Assembly (NCBI GenBank): GCA_003427395.1
Contig: BFEA01000212.1
Coordinates: 69,189 to 97,504, forward strand
DNA from: Chara braunii
Lineage: Eukaryota > Streptophyta > Charophyceae > Charales > Characeae
DNA length: 28,316 nucleotides
Direction of reading: 5' to 3'
Below the pieces are notes generated by a model. It searched no databases. It worked only from the letters and a program-made list of their open reading frames with translations, and had not been told where the DNA came from. The position numbers were made by a program, and so were the translations under genes. Shown here one piece after another: positions 9,910 to 18,830 of the stretch; the stretch's first letter is position 1, and each line of letters opens with the position of its first letter.

Positions 9910-11580
9910 GTAAGTACGGAATATTTTTCAACTCAAACCAAAAATGTGTTCCTATCAGTTTCTGAACACTCTTCATGCAAATACTCTCTACAAGGTGTTT
10001 TTATTTAATAACATTGCAGCTTTTAGAATGACTTTCTTTATCAATAGTCTTTACTTTTGTTTGTTCTTTCAAATGGAATCAATAATGTGTCATCTTCTGC
10101 AACATGCCACAATCTCGATTGTTTCTATTGTGGTTATCTTAAGTGCTACTATGTTTGTTTGTTTGTTTTGTTAATTTTAATCTTGATTAATTTTTTTTCT
10201 TGTTCGTTGTTTTTTCTTGCTAATTACTATCATGTGAGGAATATGCGTGCAAGGGCCCCTAGCTGATATGCACATGTTTTGGGTTGTGGCCCCAAGCAAG
10301 CCTCGTGCCCGCCCTAAGTGAAGGCGGTCCTGAATATGCACGAGAGACCCTTATCTGAACATTTTGAATGTGGTGTTCAAACAGTTGCAGCACGTCAGTT
10401 GGTTGAAGTGCAAGTTGAGTTTATGCCTGGGCTCCAGCAGCTGCATCAAGCAGTTGAACCCACGGCCAGGTGTTTGAGTCCTGGGCACCTCCAGCGTGAG
10501 GATGACACATCATGATGTCGCCACGGACAAATCAAAAAGCAGCATTGTCATCACTAAGGTCGGGCCAGCCAATGAGAATACGGCAAACACCTGAGCCTGG
10601 ACATCGGCCTGGTTGAGCCCAACCGCATGAGGCCCAGACCCCCAATTGTCGACTTGGGCCTGAGCGCAAACACTGGGGGCCGACTGGAAGCTACTGGAAG
10701 GTTCGCAGCCAGGGCCAGAGGCAGTGAAGGCTGGCTGCCACTTCCATATAGGAAGTAAGGCAGCCAGGGCCAGATATTCTGGCCTGCATAGGCAATGTGG
10801 TCGAACTGTTGGACGCAAGCGTGAGGGGCTGCATGTTGCGTTAATGGCTGGGGCGCAAGCACGCGCTTGGAGGTGAAGTAGGGGCGTTGCAGGGCAGTAG
10901 GGCGCCAACAGCCATAGCCGAGCGGCAGGGCGAGAGGGGGTAGGACGATGGTGGTCTGCAGGACAGAGGTGCGTGTGTGGGGTGGACAGGGAGTGATGAG
11001 GGGGGGGAGACGAAATACCTTATGTGAGAGGAGGTTGGCATTGGTGTTGACGTCAAGCACATTGGTCTTCGGAAACAGAGTGATCCTGTTGTTGTATGTA
11101 TGTAGAGTAGAGGCGCAGTAGTGTAGGCAGGGCGCAAGGCACCATACAGTAGGAGCAACATTGGATACTGGTTGGTGTGGCCTGAGGGCTTGAACATTGG
11201 CTCACGAATCTGCTGTATCGCTCTAATATGGATGGTATCTTAGTGGATTTGTGCTATCTACTTGGTGCATAACTATCTGGACATTTGTGTGATTTTGCAA
11301 CTTGTTTTTCTGTATTTCGTTCCCACTAATATTCCTTGCAATTATTTAACAACATGAATATCAAGGCGTGAACAAAGAGAGAACCCTTTCTCTTTAATTT
11401 TCTCTTTTTGTGAGACTGTGCATATGTGCAATTGACTTCTATTTTGAAATTTCTTCATTAGAGACCGTCTTTAAAATGATGACTCGAGATTTCTCTTTTA
11501 TTTCTATTGCCTATATTAACATTTGAATTGTCTGTGTATGTTTTTTTTTTTTTTTTTTTTTTTTTTTAACTGCCGATCAG
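9910..11580 (+). other. Long intron with a GC-rich unassigned block
   Basis: Bases 10245-11220 are clearly GC-richer than their surroundings and hold overlapping minus-strand frames (10510-11197) in three phases. None has family resemblance, and the overlap suggests absence of stops through composition. The block is probably an inserted element. A T-run at 11541-11567 precedes the acceptor CCGATCAG at 11580. Confidence 0.4.
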
Positions 11581-12200
11581 GCCAGCACACGAATGCAACT
11601 GTGCCAGAGGATGATGATGCGGTTCTAGAACGTGCTCAAAAGGAGGAAGAAGAAAATGCAGAAGCACATCAAGAACATGAGGTTAATGAAGAAGGAGACA
11701 CTCAACACATCGAAAGTGTCAAAGAAGATGGCAATGATGATGTCGAAGGCAGTGCGAGCAAGAACGTTAAAGAGGATAACACTGATGATTTGGAAAACAA
11801 TGCAGATATGAGGAACTCTCAGGAAGAGACATTTGGAGAACAGGAGGTCCATGAGCAAACACATAACAGAAATTTGGCATTGTCTCAAGAGGGATCATCT
11901 CATCGAAATGAGCGAGTTGATGAACCTGTTAATAATGACCACGAGGACCATGGAAATGGTTTTGAAAATCTCCGATCACAGAGCCATTTGTCTTCATCAA
12001 ACAACAGTCGTATCCTTGACGAGCACCCGCAAGAGAGTGCAACTGCCAACAGTGTCCCAAAGATCATCTCAGAAGGCAAACACAAAACTCCAGTGAAAAA
12101 AACAAAATTGCAACCAAGTCAGACTGAGAATCAGCAACGCACTGCAATTTATGATTTGGAAGTTGATGACGAGATGATGAAAGATGATCAAATGGTCCAA
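11581..12200 (+). CDS. Exon: long acidic, low-complexity region
   Basis: The exon runs from the acceptor at 11580 to a strong donor CAA|GTAAGT at 12201. It is open for about 206 codons and is dominated by E, D, N, H, Q and S (for example VPEDDDAVLERAQKEEEENA), with a basic patch near the end (KHKTPVKKTKLQPS) and EVDDEMMKDDQMVQ before the donor. There is no globular pattern, so it is probably a disordered linker between the DUF3987 and C-terminal parts. If the donor is skipped, the frame continues to a stop at 12375-12377 and adds RRGRKRKQL, an AT-hook or nuclear-localisation-like patch. Confidence 0.6.
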
Positions 12201-12520
12201 GTAAGTAACGTTCGGAGTGTCCATTGTGATGGCATGAGTGATATGGATGGTTTAAATAGCATTCAAAGCATGTCAAATATTGATATTTTTGTGAGTGCAA
12301 GTCAGAAGAACATAGTTTCACGACGGGGTAGGAAGCGAAAGCAGTTGGTGACAAGCAGGCCATGTACACAAAAATAAAAAAAGTAGATGGTGACAAGCAG
12401 CACATGAACACAAGAATCAAAAAGTCAGAAGAACACAATTTCGCAACAGGGCAGGAAGCATCCAATGCGATCTACATGTTGACAAGTAGATGTGGCAATG
12501 TTCAAGATTCCAGCAAGTAT
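12201..12520 (+). repeat. Local tandem duplication after the acidic exon
   Basis: The word AGTCAGAAGAACA followed by TTTC, CGAC or GCAAC, and GGAAGC occurs at about 12300 and again at about 12424. GGTGACAAGCAG followed by CATG and ACACAA occurs at about 12347 and 12390. The duplicated block covers the basic RGRKRK-coding stretch and its downstream copy, which is out of frame. Confidence 0.5.
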
Positions 12521-12870
12521 ATCTTCAGTTGCATCTCACATGTTTTGACTTTTAGATTCAGGTGACTCTTACATGCTCAAACATAAGGGCTACATAATTA
12601 CCACAATGAACAGTTTCTCTCCATGTGTTTAATTTATTTTTTTCGTTTTTGTTTTCGAATATTATGTCCTCTTCCTAGGAAGATTCTCATGCGTGGCCAG
12701 TCCTGCCCAGTCAAGCATCCGGGCGTGAAAAAAAAAAAAAAAAAAAAAGGTTTTCTCCGCTTTCCCAGAGGACTGCAAATCCGGGCTCATTTCGTTTTTG
12801 CGAAGTTGGCTGTCAAGGGGAGGGCTGGGGGGGGGGGGGGGGAAAAAATTGTTTTTATAGGACCGAACGG

Positions 12871-12908
12871 CTGTCTCTTATACACATCTAGATGTGTATA
12901 AGAGACAG
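12871..12908. other. Nextera mate-pair junction adapter (artefact)
   Basis: The 38 bases are CTGTCTCTTATACACATCT followed directly by its exact reverse complement. This is the Illumina Nextera mosaic end in the head-to-head form used as the mate-pair circularisation junction. It is technical and not part of the genome. Confidence 0.97.
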
Positions 12909-12967
12909 CAGTAATGTTTTATTTTGATGTATTTCTTTGTATTTTGAATCTATTTGGGCCTCTGTGC

Positions 12968-12982
12968 NNNNNNNNNNNNNNN
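12968..12982. other. Assembly gap of 15 N
   Basis: The gap lies 59 bases after the adapter. Sequence just before the adapter (TTTTATAGGACC) recurs just after the gap, which suggests that one locus was assembled twice around the gap. Confidence 0.95.
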
Positions 12983-13314
12983 GGGGGTACAAATTGCTTT
13001 TATAGGACCTAAAGGGGTTTAAAGGGGGGTGTCTTAGTGTGATTCTGTTATTTCCTTTTTTATCTTCGATTCTGTGAGTAATTCTAATGGGATCCTCAGC
13101 CTAAAGCCGTTTGTGTTACAATTCTACACAACATTTATTTTTTCAATATTTTTTTGATTTTTTAATTTTTATTTTTGGCATTGGGGCTGCCCGAAACCTT
13201 GCCTGGGGCAGGCTGGGGGTCATGCCCGTCCGGGCACCCGGGCATATACCCGTGCATAAGTTGGGTGCCCAGGCGCCCCGAAAAACAGCCTAATCCTCTT
13301 CTTTAATTTCATGA

Positions 13315-13430
13315 ACAATTTTGAGCATTTCTCACAAATTCTCAGCTTGTCCGTGTTCTCATTGTGCAAAGGCTATGCTAATCTTCTCTATGCCATTCCA
13401 ATTTTAACGGATGTTTTAAAGGACTCCGTG
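13315..13430 (-). ncRNA. U6 snRNA-derived pseudogene
   Basis: On the minus strand the sequence contains ACATCCG, AAAATTGGAA, AGAGAAGATTAGCAT, GCACAA and GAGAAATG in the same order as U6 spliceosomal RNA. The central AGAGAAGATTAGCAT is the near-invariant U6 core that follows the ACAGAGA box, but the box itself is altered here (GGCATAGAG). There is about 13 bp of extra sequence near the 3' end and no terminal T-run, and no TATA or upstream element is obvious, so this is most likely a retrotransposed or decayed copy. Confidence 0.75.
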
Positions 13431-13699
13431 TTTGATTTTCTTTTCTTGTAACCAATGCCCTTACTTCCTTGGATCTATTCTATGCTGAGTGCGCAGATAT
13501 TTGTATGCATAAATGTGTCTCTACATGTGTGTGTTTGACTGTTAGTATGAGTCTTGGTATTTGTGAATGCATATATCACTCCACTTTTTTGTCTGTCAAC
13601 CTGTTTTTTATGAGTGTCACATTGTATGTATCTCAAAGACATCTCTTTCTCTCGCTCCCCACCTTTGTCTCTCTCTGTGTCCTGGTCCGCCCCTCTTTT

Positions 13700-13700
<1 letters not shown>

Positions 13701-13766
<66 letters not shown>
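13701..13766. repeat. (CT)n microsatellite
   Basis: An uninterrupted CT run of about 66 bases. Open frames of alternating L/S or E/R across it are artefacts. Confidence 0.98.
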
Positions 13767-13768
<2 letters not shown>

Positions 13769-13860
13769 AAACGGTTTTCACCTTTGCAGCAACAGAACCA
13801 GATTTCAGGGCTCGATCCATAGACCCCAACCTTACCTGTGTACAGTAGTCTGTGTCGACC

Positions 13861-13972
13861 CCGAGCCTTGAACCTGCGACCTGTATATTGGTAGTCATAG
13901 GTAGACTGTCCTAGGGTCTGTAGGCAACGGGGATTTGAGTTGTAGACCTGTAGGTTAGAAGTCTAGCTGTAG
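13861..13972 (-). repeat. tRNA-like tandem units, possible tRNA-derived SINE remnant
   Basis: On the minus strand, GACTTCTAACCTACAGGTC resembles an anticodon arm with a CTTCTAA loop, as in tRNA-Arg(UCU). A T-arm-like ACTCAAATCCCCG follows. About 70 bases further, ACAGGTCGCAGGTTCAAGG again resembles the variable/T-arm region with a B-box. No full cloverleaf with an acceptor stem could be drawn, so this is not called as a functional tRNA. Confidence 0.3.
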
Positions 13973-14395
13973 TCCTTCTAGAAGGTCAGCAAGTGGTCAA
14001 GTGGTGTGACTAAAGCAGGCCCACGTTTCCAGACTGAGACAAGTGGCGAGGTCAACCGGTAGGACCTCAGTGCAACTGCACTGAGTCGCCAATACAACGT
14101 CCTACAGTCACTAGAAGAGTTTAGATAGCCCCAGTCCGGTCCAGCAAGTACCACGGGCAACTGTGAGCACCAAGAGCAAAGGGCAAGGGTCAAACCAACG
14201 AGTTTCTGAAGTATAAATCAAGGAGCAGCGCCCAGCCCAACATTCATTCATGCGGAAGCCATGCGGAAGCGTTGTCCCAGCGACTTGTGTACGGAGGTCT
14301 GCAGAAGGCCCGGAGGACGAAGTGGGCAGAGAGAAGGATTAGTATAGCAATAGGTTAGAGGCAGCGACAGCTACTATAGCTGTAGTTAGTAGGAA

Positions 14396-14429
14396 GTGTG
14401 TGTGTGTGTGTATGTGTGTGTGTGTGTGT
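14396..14429. repeat. (GT)n microsatellite
   Basis: Alternating GT for about 34 bases with one interruption (TATG). Confidence 0.95.
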
Positions 14430-14689
14430 TTAGGGAGATGCGTGTGGGATATCCAGGGTAATCCTGTGAATGCGAGCTAAGGGTTGTTGAGCGATGTGTG
14501 CCATATCCATTTGAAGTGGACTTATATTGGATCTGTGTTGTTGTCATACATATCTCTGAGCTTTTGTGTGGGCACCTAGTCGCCAGATGGTGTGAAGCTG
14601 TTCGCATGCATGAAAAGAGAAGAAAAAAGTTAGTCTGATTGCACTCTCTCCTTTCTTTGTCTATTTATATTTCTTGCTTGATTGGTATG

Positions 14690-14940
14690 CTTATGCCTGA
14701 CTTTACTAAAAGCCTAAAACCCTAAACCCTAGGATAATCGTAGGCTATAACCTTGTTCCTTATGTGTCAGACTTAGTGATCGATTGCTCCCTCCTCAGTG
14801 GACTTACCTTTGCTCATCTGCTTGCCGAGGCTATTTTAAAATAATGAATCCATATCAGCACTCGATTGCAGTTTTTGTAGATTTTCAAATTTTAAACACT
14901 CCAGTCACAGGTGTCACACCACCAATTATTACAGGTTCAT
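14690..14940. repeat. Dispersed repeat R1, copy 1
   Basis: It begins with CCCTAAACCCTAGGATAA, continues through TATAACCTTGTTCC, GTGTCAGACTTAGTGATCGA, and GGACTTACCT, and ends near CCAGTCACAGGTGTCA. The same order of words occurs at 15380-15490 and 16230-16610. It includes plant-type telomere-like CCCTAAA words. The family is not one I recognise. Confidence 0.55.
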
Positions 14941-15236
14941 TTTTTTATTTTGCTTTTTTTAATATGAGTTCAGTGTTGTACTGCAGTTGATAAATATAAC
15001 CCAAATCCGATGAGAAACTTTTAGTGATTTGCTAGGGGGCGAACGGGGGTTTGGCGGGGGGTGGAAGCGCAGAGTATGCTAACGAGTGGAAATGTCTATT
15101 GTTGGGCGACCAATACGCTTAGTTCACTGTGCTACCACTATGCTTACTTCCTTGCATGTCTTTCTGTCTACCTAAATGTCTCTCCTTCAACTTCTCAGTC
15201 TGCATGTATCCATGAGTATGTTTGATTGTCAGTATG

Positions 15237-15238
<2 letters not shown>

Positions 15239-15322
<84 letters not shown>
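15239..15322. repeat. (CT)n microsatellite
   Basis: About 84 bases of CT. The flanks (CTTACTTCCTTG, TTTGATTGTCAGTATGA) resemble those of the run at 13701, so both belong to one longer dispersed repeat. Confidence 0.98.
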
Positions 15323-15324
<2 letters not shown>

Positions 15325-15379
15325 CCTTTGTATCTCTCGGTTGATTGATATGCAAACATGGAAAAATATGGTCAAAATT

Positions 15380-15490
15380 ACCGTAAAACCCTAAACCTAG
15401 GATAGCCCTAGCATATAATGTTGTTTTCTGCATCTGAGGATGAGCCATCAATTGCTTCGTGGTGGGATGAATTACCTCTTGTCATCTACT
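15380..15490. repeat. Dispersed repeat R1, copy 2
   Basis: It contains AAAACCCTAAACCTAGGATA, ATAATGTTGTTTTCTG, GAGGATGAGCCATCAATTGC and GATGAATTACCTCTTGTCAT. It aligns in order with the copies at 14690 and 16230. A further fragment, GATGAATTATCTCTGGTCAT, lies at about 15809. Confidence 0.55.
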
Positions 15491-16113
15491 TCTCAATGAG
15501 CACTTTTTTGGTGCATGTGCATGCTGTGTGTTGCACATGTGGTGTGGCAGTGCAGTGCACGTATGCAAATGCACACAGGGCATGCGCTTGCAATTATGTG
15601 CAGAGTTGTGGAGGGAAACGGACAAGTGAATGCCGAAAGGCGAGGCAGGTGAAATTAGGGAGACTTTGTTCACTGAATCAGATAACATAGTAGCTCTCCG
15701 AAGGGAATACTTAACACCAGCGCCTTACATGGGTGAATCTTCCTATGTTTGCGGTCTAATTCAGTCAAACCAGTTTGTCTTGTATTGCTCTCAAGGTTGT
15801 GATAGGTTAGATGAATTATCTCTGGTCATCTACTTTGGTCTGTGATGGTATTGCTCATTCTCATGTCCTCCTCCTCCGGCTCCTTTTTGTCTCGTCCTGG
15901 AAGTTGGATTTTTGTTTTTCAAGTTTTCTGCTTTGGAAGAGTAGTGGAGTGCTATTTTCATGGTGTGCTAAAAGGGGGTGGAACAATGCTTATTTCATGG
16001 TTTTGGGGGGTTGTGGGGGCTAAGGATGGGGATGACTGGCCGACTTTTTCATAGTCAATCCAACACAAGGCTGATTTTTGTGTCTTATATTTTGTGGTTT
16101 TACCTTTGCGCAG

Positions 16114-16228
16114 GTGACAGTGACAAGCTGCAAGTACAGCTTCGCTTGCACCATGGGTGTGAAGAGATAACGTTGTTTGTGACATACTGTACGAATTAGG
16201 CAAGAAAACCTTTGTGCAGGCTTCTAAG
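16114..16228 (+). pseudogene. Exon: segment before the YRLHSGF exon
   Basis: It is bounded by CTTTGCGCAG at 16113 and a GTATGT donor at 16229. The frame in phase with the next exon reads DSDKLQVQLRLHHGCEEITL but meets a TAG. In another frame the second half reads DILYELGKKTFVQASK, which looks more protein-like but is out of phase with 16768. I infer one or two small indels. The role is unknown. Confidence 0.35.
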
Positions 16229-16229
16229 G

Positions 16230-16610
16230 TATGTTCCTGGAAAACTCTGGTAAAATCCTTAGCCCTAGGATAACCCTTCCCTATAACGTTGTTCCCTGTG
16301 TGTGAGGCTGAACCATTGATTGCTTTCTGCTGGGAGGACTTACCTCTGGCTATCTTAGCAACACTTTTTTAAAATAATCAATGAATGTGGCGTTACTTTT
16401 ACCTGCAGATTGTTTTATGTCCTTTTTAGTTGCTTGCTATCGAACTTTTGTCCCACAGTTCCTCCTCCACCCTTATGGTGTACCTAATCACCATGAACTT
16501 GGTAGCCCCATTATACTTTTCTCCCTTGTTGCTTCTGCATTGCAGATTTTGGCAGATTTTCTTTTTTTTTAAATCCAGTCACGGTTGTCAAACTGCCTAC
16601 CATTGATGTG
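16230..16610. repeat. Dispersed repeat R1, copy 3
   Basis: It contains AGCCCTAGGATAACCC, TATAACGTTGTTCCCTG, GAGGCTGAACCATTGATTGC and GGACTTACCTCTGG, then GCAGATTTT and CCAGTCACGGTTGTCA at its end. It occupies most of the intron between 16228 and 16768. Confidence 0.55.
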
Positions 16611-16767
16611 GATGGGCAATGGTTTTCTTGCCTACCGGTTGGGCAAGCTGCAAGCACTCTCCTGACATTATGTTTTTTTTTTCAAAGAAAAAGTTAAACT
16701 GCACATTAGTTCAACATATTCCTGAGGAAGTAATTTATGCGCATTTGTCTCTGTTGTTCTTATGCAG

Positions 16768-17023
16768 ATATCGGCTTCATTCAGGGTTCGCATCATCAGT
16801 CGAAGTTCACAATGAGAGAGAAGAGTTCACAAGGTTTCTGCGATTGAGTGATTTGAAAGAAGACATTCAACAACACAAACACACGCAAAGATACTGTTTG
16901 AATCGACAATGTTTTGAGGAAGCATACTTTCGCTGGAGAACATCATTGTTCCTTCAGAAGCATGCATGACATCATATTCCTCATATAGGCTATGCAATGC
17001 AGTATGACAAGATCTTGGTACAG
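16768..17023 (+). pseudogene. Exon: conserved-looking region upstream of the cysteine cluster
   Basis: The acceptor is TTCTTATGCAG (16767) and the donor CAG|GTAATA (17024). The frame reads YRLHSGFASSVEVHNEREEF, TRFLRLSDLKEDIQQHKHTQ, CFEEAYFRWRTSLFLQKHA, a TGA at 16967-16969, then HHIPHIGYAMQYDKILVQ, and ends in phase 0. The continuation after the TGA in the same frame and in phase with the next exon argues for a single nonsense change. In multi-domain proteins with the downstream cysteine cluster I recall a similar 'e...l....R.sL..kH....iPy.G..mqYdkilv' block, but I cannot name a family for it. Confidence 0.55.
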
Positions 17024-17038
17024 GTAATAACTATTATT

Positions 17039-17245
17039 CTAGGAAGATTCTCACATCCGACCGGTCTTGCCCGGCCGGGTACACGACCTTGACGCTTGGG
17101 GGATATGACGTCCGGGGTACCTAAAAAGAGAGGGGGGGGGGGTATAAATTGGTTTGAAAGGGGCTAAAGGGTCCCTTAGTGTGATTTTTTTTTTTTTTTT
17201 TTATCTCTCATTCTGTGACGAATTTTAATGTGACCCTCAGCCTAG
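17039..17245. mobile_element. Diverged MITE-like element
   Basis: It starts CTAGGAAGATTCTCACATCC, 15 bases after the exon donor, with a GC-rich CCGGTCTTGCCCGGCCGGG box and ends TGTGACCCTCAGCCTAG. The TGTGACCCT(C/G)A(G) core is shared with the CCTAGGCTACCAG family. It closely resembles the element at 12674. Confidence 0.5.
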
Positions 17246-17979
17246 CTGTTCTTCGTTGTTTTTTTGTTTTTTTGTTTTTTTTTTGAATCACTTATTGAAC
17301 TGCTGTTTTCCCCACTTCTGCTTGAATGCCAACCTGCTCAACACAACTCCTCCCCACTTCTGCTTGAAGTCTCTATCAATACTTCATTGAAGACGGTCAT
17401 CTGCTATTGCCAAAGGCAGGTGTTCAAGTTGGTTTCCTCCTCCTTCATCCTCCTCCGTCCTCCCACCTTATCCTCTGAGTGTACTGGTGTCACCTCTTGA
17501 CTTATATACTTCAGTGTGCGCCCATAACCACATCACCATGACCAACCTTACTCCTCATTTTTTATATCTACAAATATGGAAGTCTTCTTTATCGTTAATC
17601 GGCCACATCTACCTCTTTCATTGCTTTCGCTAATGCTTGCTGGCCAGACCTTGTTGGTCTGTATATTTGAGTTGAATGAACCACTCGATGTTACCCAGCC
17701 CTATCATATTTGATATGTTAGTAACTCGGTAGGCTACACGCCTGTCTTCGAGGACATATGTGTTTATTCACTTCGACTGGTTTTTGAAACCTCTGTGCAT
17801 TGTGCATGCAAAACTGACTTTTATTTCCTATTGGCCCTCTTCTCAGGTATGAAAAAAATTGCACACATAGCAGATACACACCTCTGAACACCTCAAATGT
17901 AAACACATATATCCGAATGGAATTCCTATTAGGTATCCCAGGGCAGTGACTTACTTTGCTTAGTCCTCTTCGAGTGCAG
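17246..17979 (+). other. Remainder of intron before the cysteine-cluster exon
   Basis: No exon is visible. It includes a duplicated word CCCACTTCTGCTTGAA at about 17312 and 17355. It ends in the acceptor CTCTTCGAGTGCAG. Confidence 0.45.
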
Positions 17980-18393
17980 GTGCAAGATCCATTCTGGTAT
18001 CATCTGCTAGAAGAAGCGTTGAACTATCCAAAAAATTGTTCGAATGAACTATGCGGGAGGTTCTGCCAGCTTGACGGTCACTTCAAAGTATGTCGATCAA
18101 GGTGCGCAAACAACGATGTTAACCTTTATCAAACAACGCTTGGGGCAATCGTTAAAGGTTGTCCCGATACACCTGTGCCAAGACGCAGATGGTGTCCAAA
18201 CCATATCCCAGAGTGTAAAAGTGAAGATGACTCATAGGAGCTCACAGAAGAACAAGTTCAAGATCAGGACTTAGAAGAAATCCCAATTACAATGGCGGAT
18301 ATCAAAGAGCCTATTGCAAACCCAACGCGATTTCAAACATGGACGCGCATGACCAATGCAGAGTACATCATTGAATCTCGGTTGTTTAATGAG
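17980..18393 (+). pseudogene. Exon: CxC-type cysteine cluster and first half of chromodomain
   Basis: The exon joins in phase 0 to 17023 and ends in phase 0 at a GTGAGT donor (18394). It reads VQDPFWYHLLEEALNYPKNC, then CGRFCQLDGHFKVCRSRC, then GCPDTPVPRRRWCPNH. The ordered C..C, DG, C...C, GCP and CPNH elements match the CxC6-like zinc-binding clusters that accompany KDZ transposases. After a TAG at 18235-18237 the same frame continues with an acidic stretch and NAEYIIESRLFNE, the N-terminal strand of a chromodomain including its first cage aromatic. The role would be DNA or protein binding by the cluster followed by histone-tail binding. The stop splits the two domains. Confidence 0.65.
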
Positions 18394-18448
18394 GTGAGTG
18401 CATCTATTACCAGCTTGACAAAAAATGTATTTTTCTTTAATGTTTTTT

Positions 18449-18722
18449 CCTAGGCTACCAGAGTGCCCCGGGGTCACTTGCCCGACCGGGCCAAAAGAAA
18501 TTAAAAAAAATAATAATAATTTTTTTATTTTTATTTTAAATTTGGTGAAGAATTTCGATGTGACCCTGAGGCAAAAGGTGTTCATTTTATTTTTCTGCAT
18601 AACATAGTTTTTTTTCAATTTTTTTGATTTGTTTTTTTTTTGTTTTTTTTTTTTTGGGACCTTCCCTGGTCCTTGCACGGGCTGGCCACCCAGGACCCAG
18701 GCGGCCCGGCTGGTAGCCTAGG
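18449..18722. mobile_element. MITE-like element, family M1 copy a
   Basis: Perfect 13-bp terminal inverted repeats, CCTAGGCTACCAG and CTGGTAGCCTAGG, bound 274 bp. Inside are a GC-rich box (CTTGCCCGACCGGGCC), an A/T-rich middle, the core GATGTGACCCTGAGGCAAAA and a second GC-rich box. It lies in the intron that splits the chromodomain, 56 bases past the donor. Confidence 0.75.
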
Positions 18723-18830
18723 TTTATCTAATCATAATGTTAATTATTTGGCTGCAAATACTCAAGATATCTGGTTACTTCACAGAAATACAATAATTAA
18801 CATGTTCTTTTGTTCATTGCTTGATTGCAG

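Larger units (their letters stand above)
12674..13293. mobile_element. Diverged MITE-like element, disrupted by assembly artefacts
   Basis: It begins CCTAGGAAGATTCTCA with a GC-rich box containing GGCCAGTCCTGCCCAG and closes with a GC-rich box near 13190-13285 ending ACAGCCTAAT. Its centre contains the T-rich and 'tagtgtgatt...gtgagtaattctaatgggatcctcagcct' type core shared with the copy at 17039. The element encloses a sequencing-adapter junction and an N gap, so its internal structure is unreliable. Confidence 0.4.
12521..16113 (+). other. Long repeat-filled intron
   Basis: Apart from the separately listed elements, the stretch contains three copies of a dispersed repeat (14690-14940, 15380-15490 and, beyond it, 16230-16610). 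There are no convincing exons between 12521 and 16113. Bases 15500-15620 are rich in alternating TGCA/CATG words. Confidence 0.4.

Noticed and set aside
10510-11197. Three overlapping minus-strand frames of 118-168 codons
   Set aside because: They overlap in different phases within a GC-rich block with few stops; no domain is recognised and no phase is favoured.
12623-12901. 92-codon plus-strand frame ending in LLYTSRC
   Set aside because: It reads through poly(A), poly(G) and the sequencing adapter.
13469-13898. Open frames of about 90-117 codons on both strands across the CT run
   Set aside because: They are translations of a CT/GA microsatellite (alternating L/S or E/R) and have no support outside it.
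15119-15451. 110-codon minus-strand frame
   Set aside because: Its centre is the (GA)n microsatellite and its flanks match the dispersed repeat.
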